A stretch of 6,177 nt of DNA, taken from assembly GCA_035315125.1 (NCBI GenBank), contig DATFYI010000229.1, positions 1 through 6,177 of the forward strand, in the 5' to 3' direction. A model generated the notes under the pieces. It was not told the origin of the DNA. It searched no databases and saw nothing but the letters and a program-made list of their open reading frames with translations. The DNA comes from DATFYI01 sp035315125. Its GTDB lineage: Bacteria > Chloroflexota > Anaerolineae > Anaerolineales > Anaerolineaceae. Made by a program: the position numbers and the translations under genes. Shown piece by piece: positions 5,689-6,177 of this stretch (its first letter is position 1; each line of letters starts with the position of its first letter).

Positions 5689-6177
5689 CTATTCCTCTAA
5701 TATGCCTAAAATGACGGGTAAAAGTTGTTTTTTACGGGAGACAACTCCTTCGGCCAAAAGTGTCCCGTCTGGCAAAGGTTTATAAGGTAAACCCTCTAGA
5801 ATTGGAGGTGGATTGTTTAATACCAATCGGCTGGATCCCTGAACAACATCCGTTACCATTAACATTGCGAAATCAAGCCCCCTACTCTCGCGCAATTCTA
5901 ATAAAGCGTCAGATAGCGCTTTAAGATGCTCTGTCAACTCATAAAGATCACTCACCTCAGCCTGTGCTATAGCAAACTGGTATTGTCCGCTTCTGTATAT
6001 CTTCAGATCGTTAGAAACAATTTCGCGCGGGGCCCTAGCGCCAAGACCTGATCCGGCTGCTAATATTTTCTCGCCATAGGATCGGACCGTTTCACCAAAA
6101 AGTACGCTACCGGCAACAAACGCCCAACGCGATAGACGTTCGGCAGCCTGATGGTCACGTCCAGTAGTTGTTGGAGA
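5689..6177 (-). CDS. DHHA2-domain phosphoesterase, probable Mn-dependent (family II) inorganic pyrophosphatase (5' end cut by window edge)
   Basis: The frame is open from the right edge to the TAG at 5689, giving 162 C-terminal residues; the N-terminal DHH domain lies outside. A GTG at 5955 is only an internal valine, because the coding sequence runs on upstream without a stop. The fragment starts SPTTTGRDHQAAERL, then YGEKILAAGSGL at about 34-45, an FAIAQAEV strand at about 69-76, VTDVV at about 108-112, and ends with GVVSRKKQLLPVI. The SRKKQ signature and the SPTTT segment are typical of the DHHA2 domain of family II pyrophosphatases, where the Arg/Lys residues bind the phosphate groups. 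Such enzymes hydrolyse pyrophosphate to phosphate in the cytoplasm with Mn2+ or Co2+. Whether this is the short form or the CBS-domain regulated form cannot be told. It abuts xdhC with no spacer, so it is probably in the same operon. Another DHH-family phosphoesterase activity remains possible. Confidence 0.85.
   Translation of the reverse strand, partial: SPTTTGRDHQAAERLSRWAFVAGSVLFGETVRSYGEKILAAGSGLGARAPREIVSNDLKIYRSGQYQFAIAQAEVSDLYELTEHLKALSDALLELRESRGLDFAMLMVTDVVQGSSRLVLNNPPPILEGLPYKPLPDGTLLAEGVVSRKKQLLPVILGILEE
5693..5698 (-). promoter_or_regulatory. Ribosome binding site of xdhC inside the upstream gene
   Basis: AGAGGA on the minus strand lies four bases before the xdhC ATG and falls within the last codons of the DHHA2-protein gene. 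The stop and start codons touch (TAG then ATG), which suggests translational coupling. Confidence 0.55.

Noticed and set aside
5689..5955. A separate 88-residue gene starting at GTG 5955
   Set aside because: The same frame stays open to the window edge, and the upstream residues carry the SPTTT and YGEKIL parts of the DHHA2 domain, so GTG 5955 is an internal valine.

Overview
The window is a compact run of six co-directional genes, all on the minus strand, so transcription runs from right (6177) to left (1). The content is one molybdenum hydroxylase of the xanthine dehydrogenase (XDH) family with its maturation genes. The two outermost genes are cut by the window edges. No RNA gene, mobile element, CRISPR array, long repeat or convincing promoter was seen. 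The operon promoter probably lies beyond the right edge and the terminator beyond the left edge.

In order of transcription: (1) the C-terminal part of a DHH/DHHA2 phosphoesterase that looks like a family II manganese-dependent inorganic pyrophosphatase (5689-6177). (2) xdhC, a molybdenum-cofactor maturation factor, whose ATG directly abuts the previous stop codon. (3) A fused FAD plus [2Fe-2S] electron-transfer subunit; its true start is the ATG at 4877, not the in-frame TTG at 4892. (4) A small two-helix membrane protein of unknown function, overlapping the previous stop by one base. (5) The large molybdopterin catalytic subunit of 739 residues. (6) A YqeC-type P-loop protein (778 to the left edge), a family tied to selenium-dependent molybdenum hydroxylases.

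How the genes fit together: the 739-residue subunit would hold the Mo cofactor and hydroxylate a purine-like or other heterocyclic substrate. Electrons would pass through the two [2Fe-2S] clusters to FAD, both carried on the single fused subunit. XdhC would deliver or sulfurate the cofactor. YqeC suggests that the labile ligand on Mo may be selenium rather than sulfur. The membrane protein and the pyrophosphatase-like protein are not standard parts of such operons. Their tight junctions suggest a possible membrane link and possible pyrophosphate removal during cofactor nucleotide attachment; both ideas are inference.

Organism: a bacterium, probably an anaerobe or facultative anaerobe, with AT-leaning DNA and good AGGAG-type ribosome binding sites. 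From memory, the two-helix protein (an arginine-rich start followed by HPIWRGIGF) and the XdhC style resemble Chloroflexota, Anaerolineae-like genomes. This is a tentative assignment that could not be checked here; Bacillota is an alternative.
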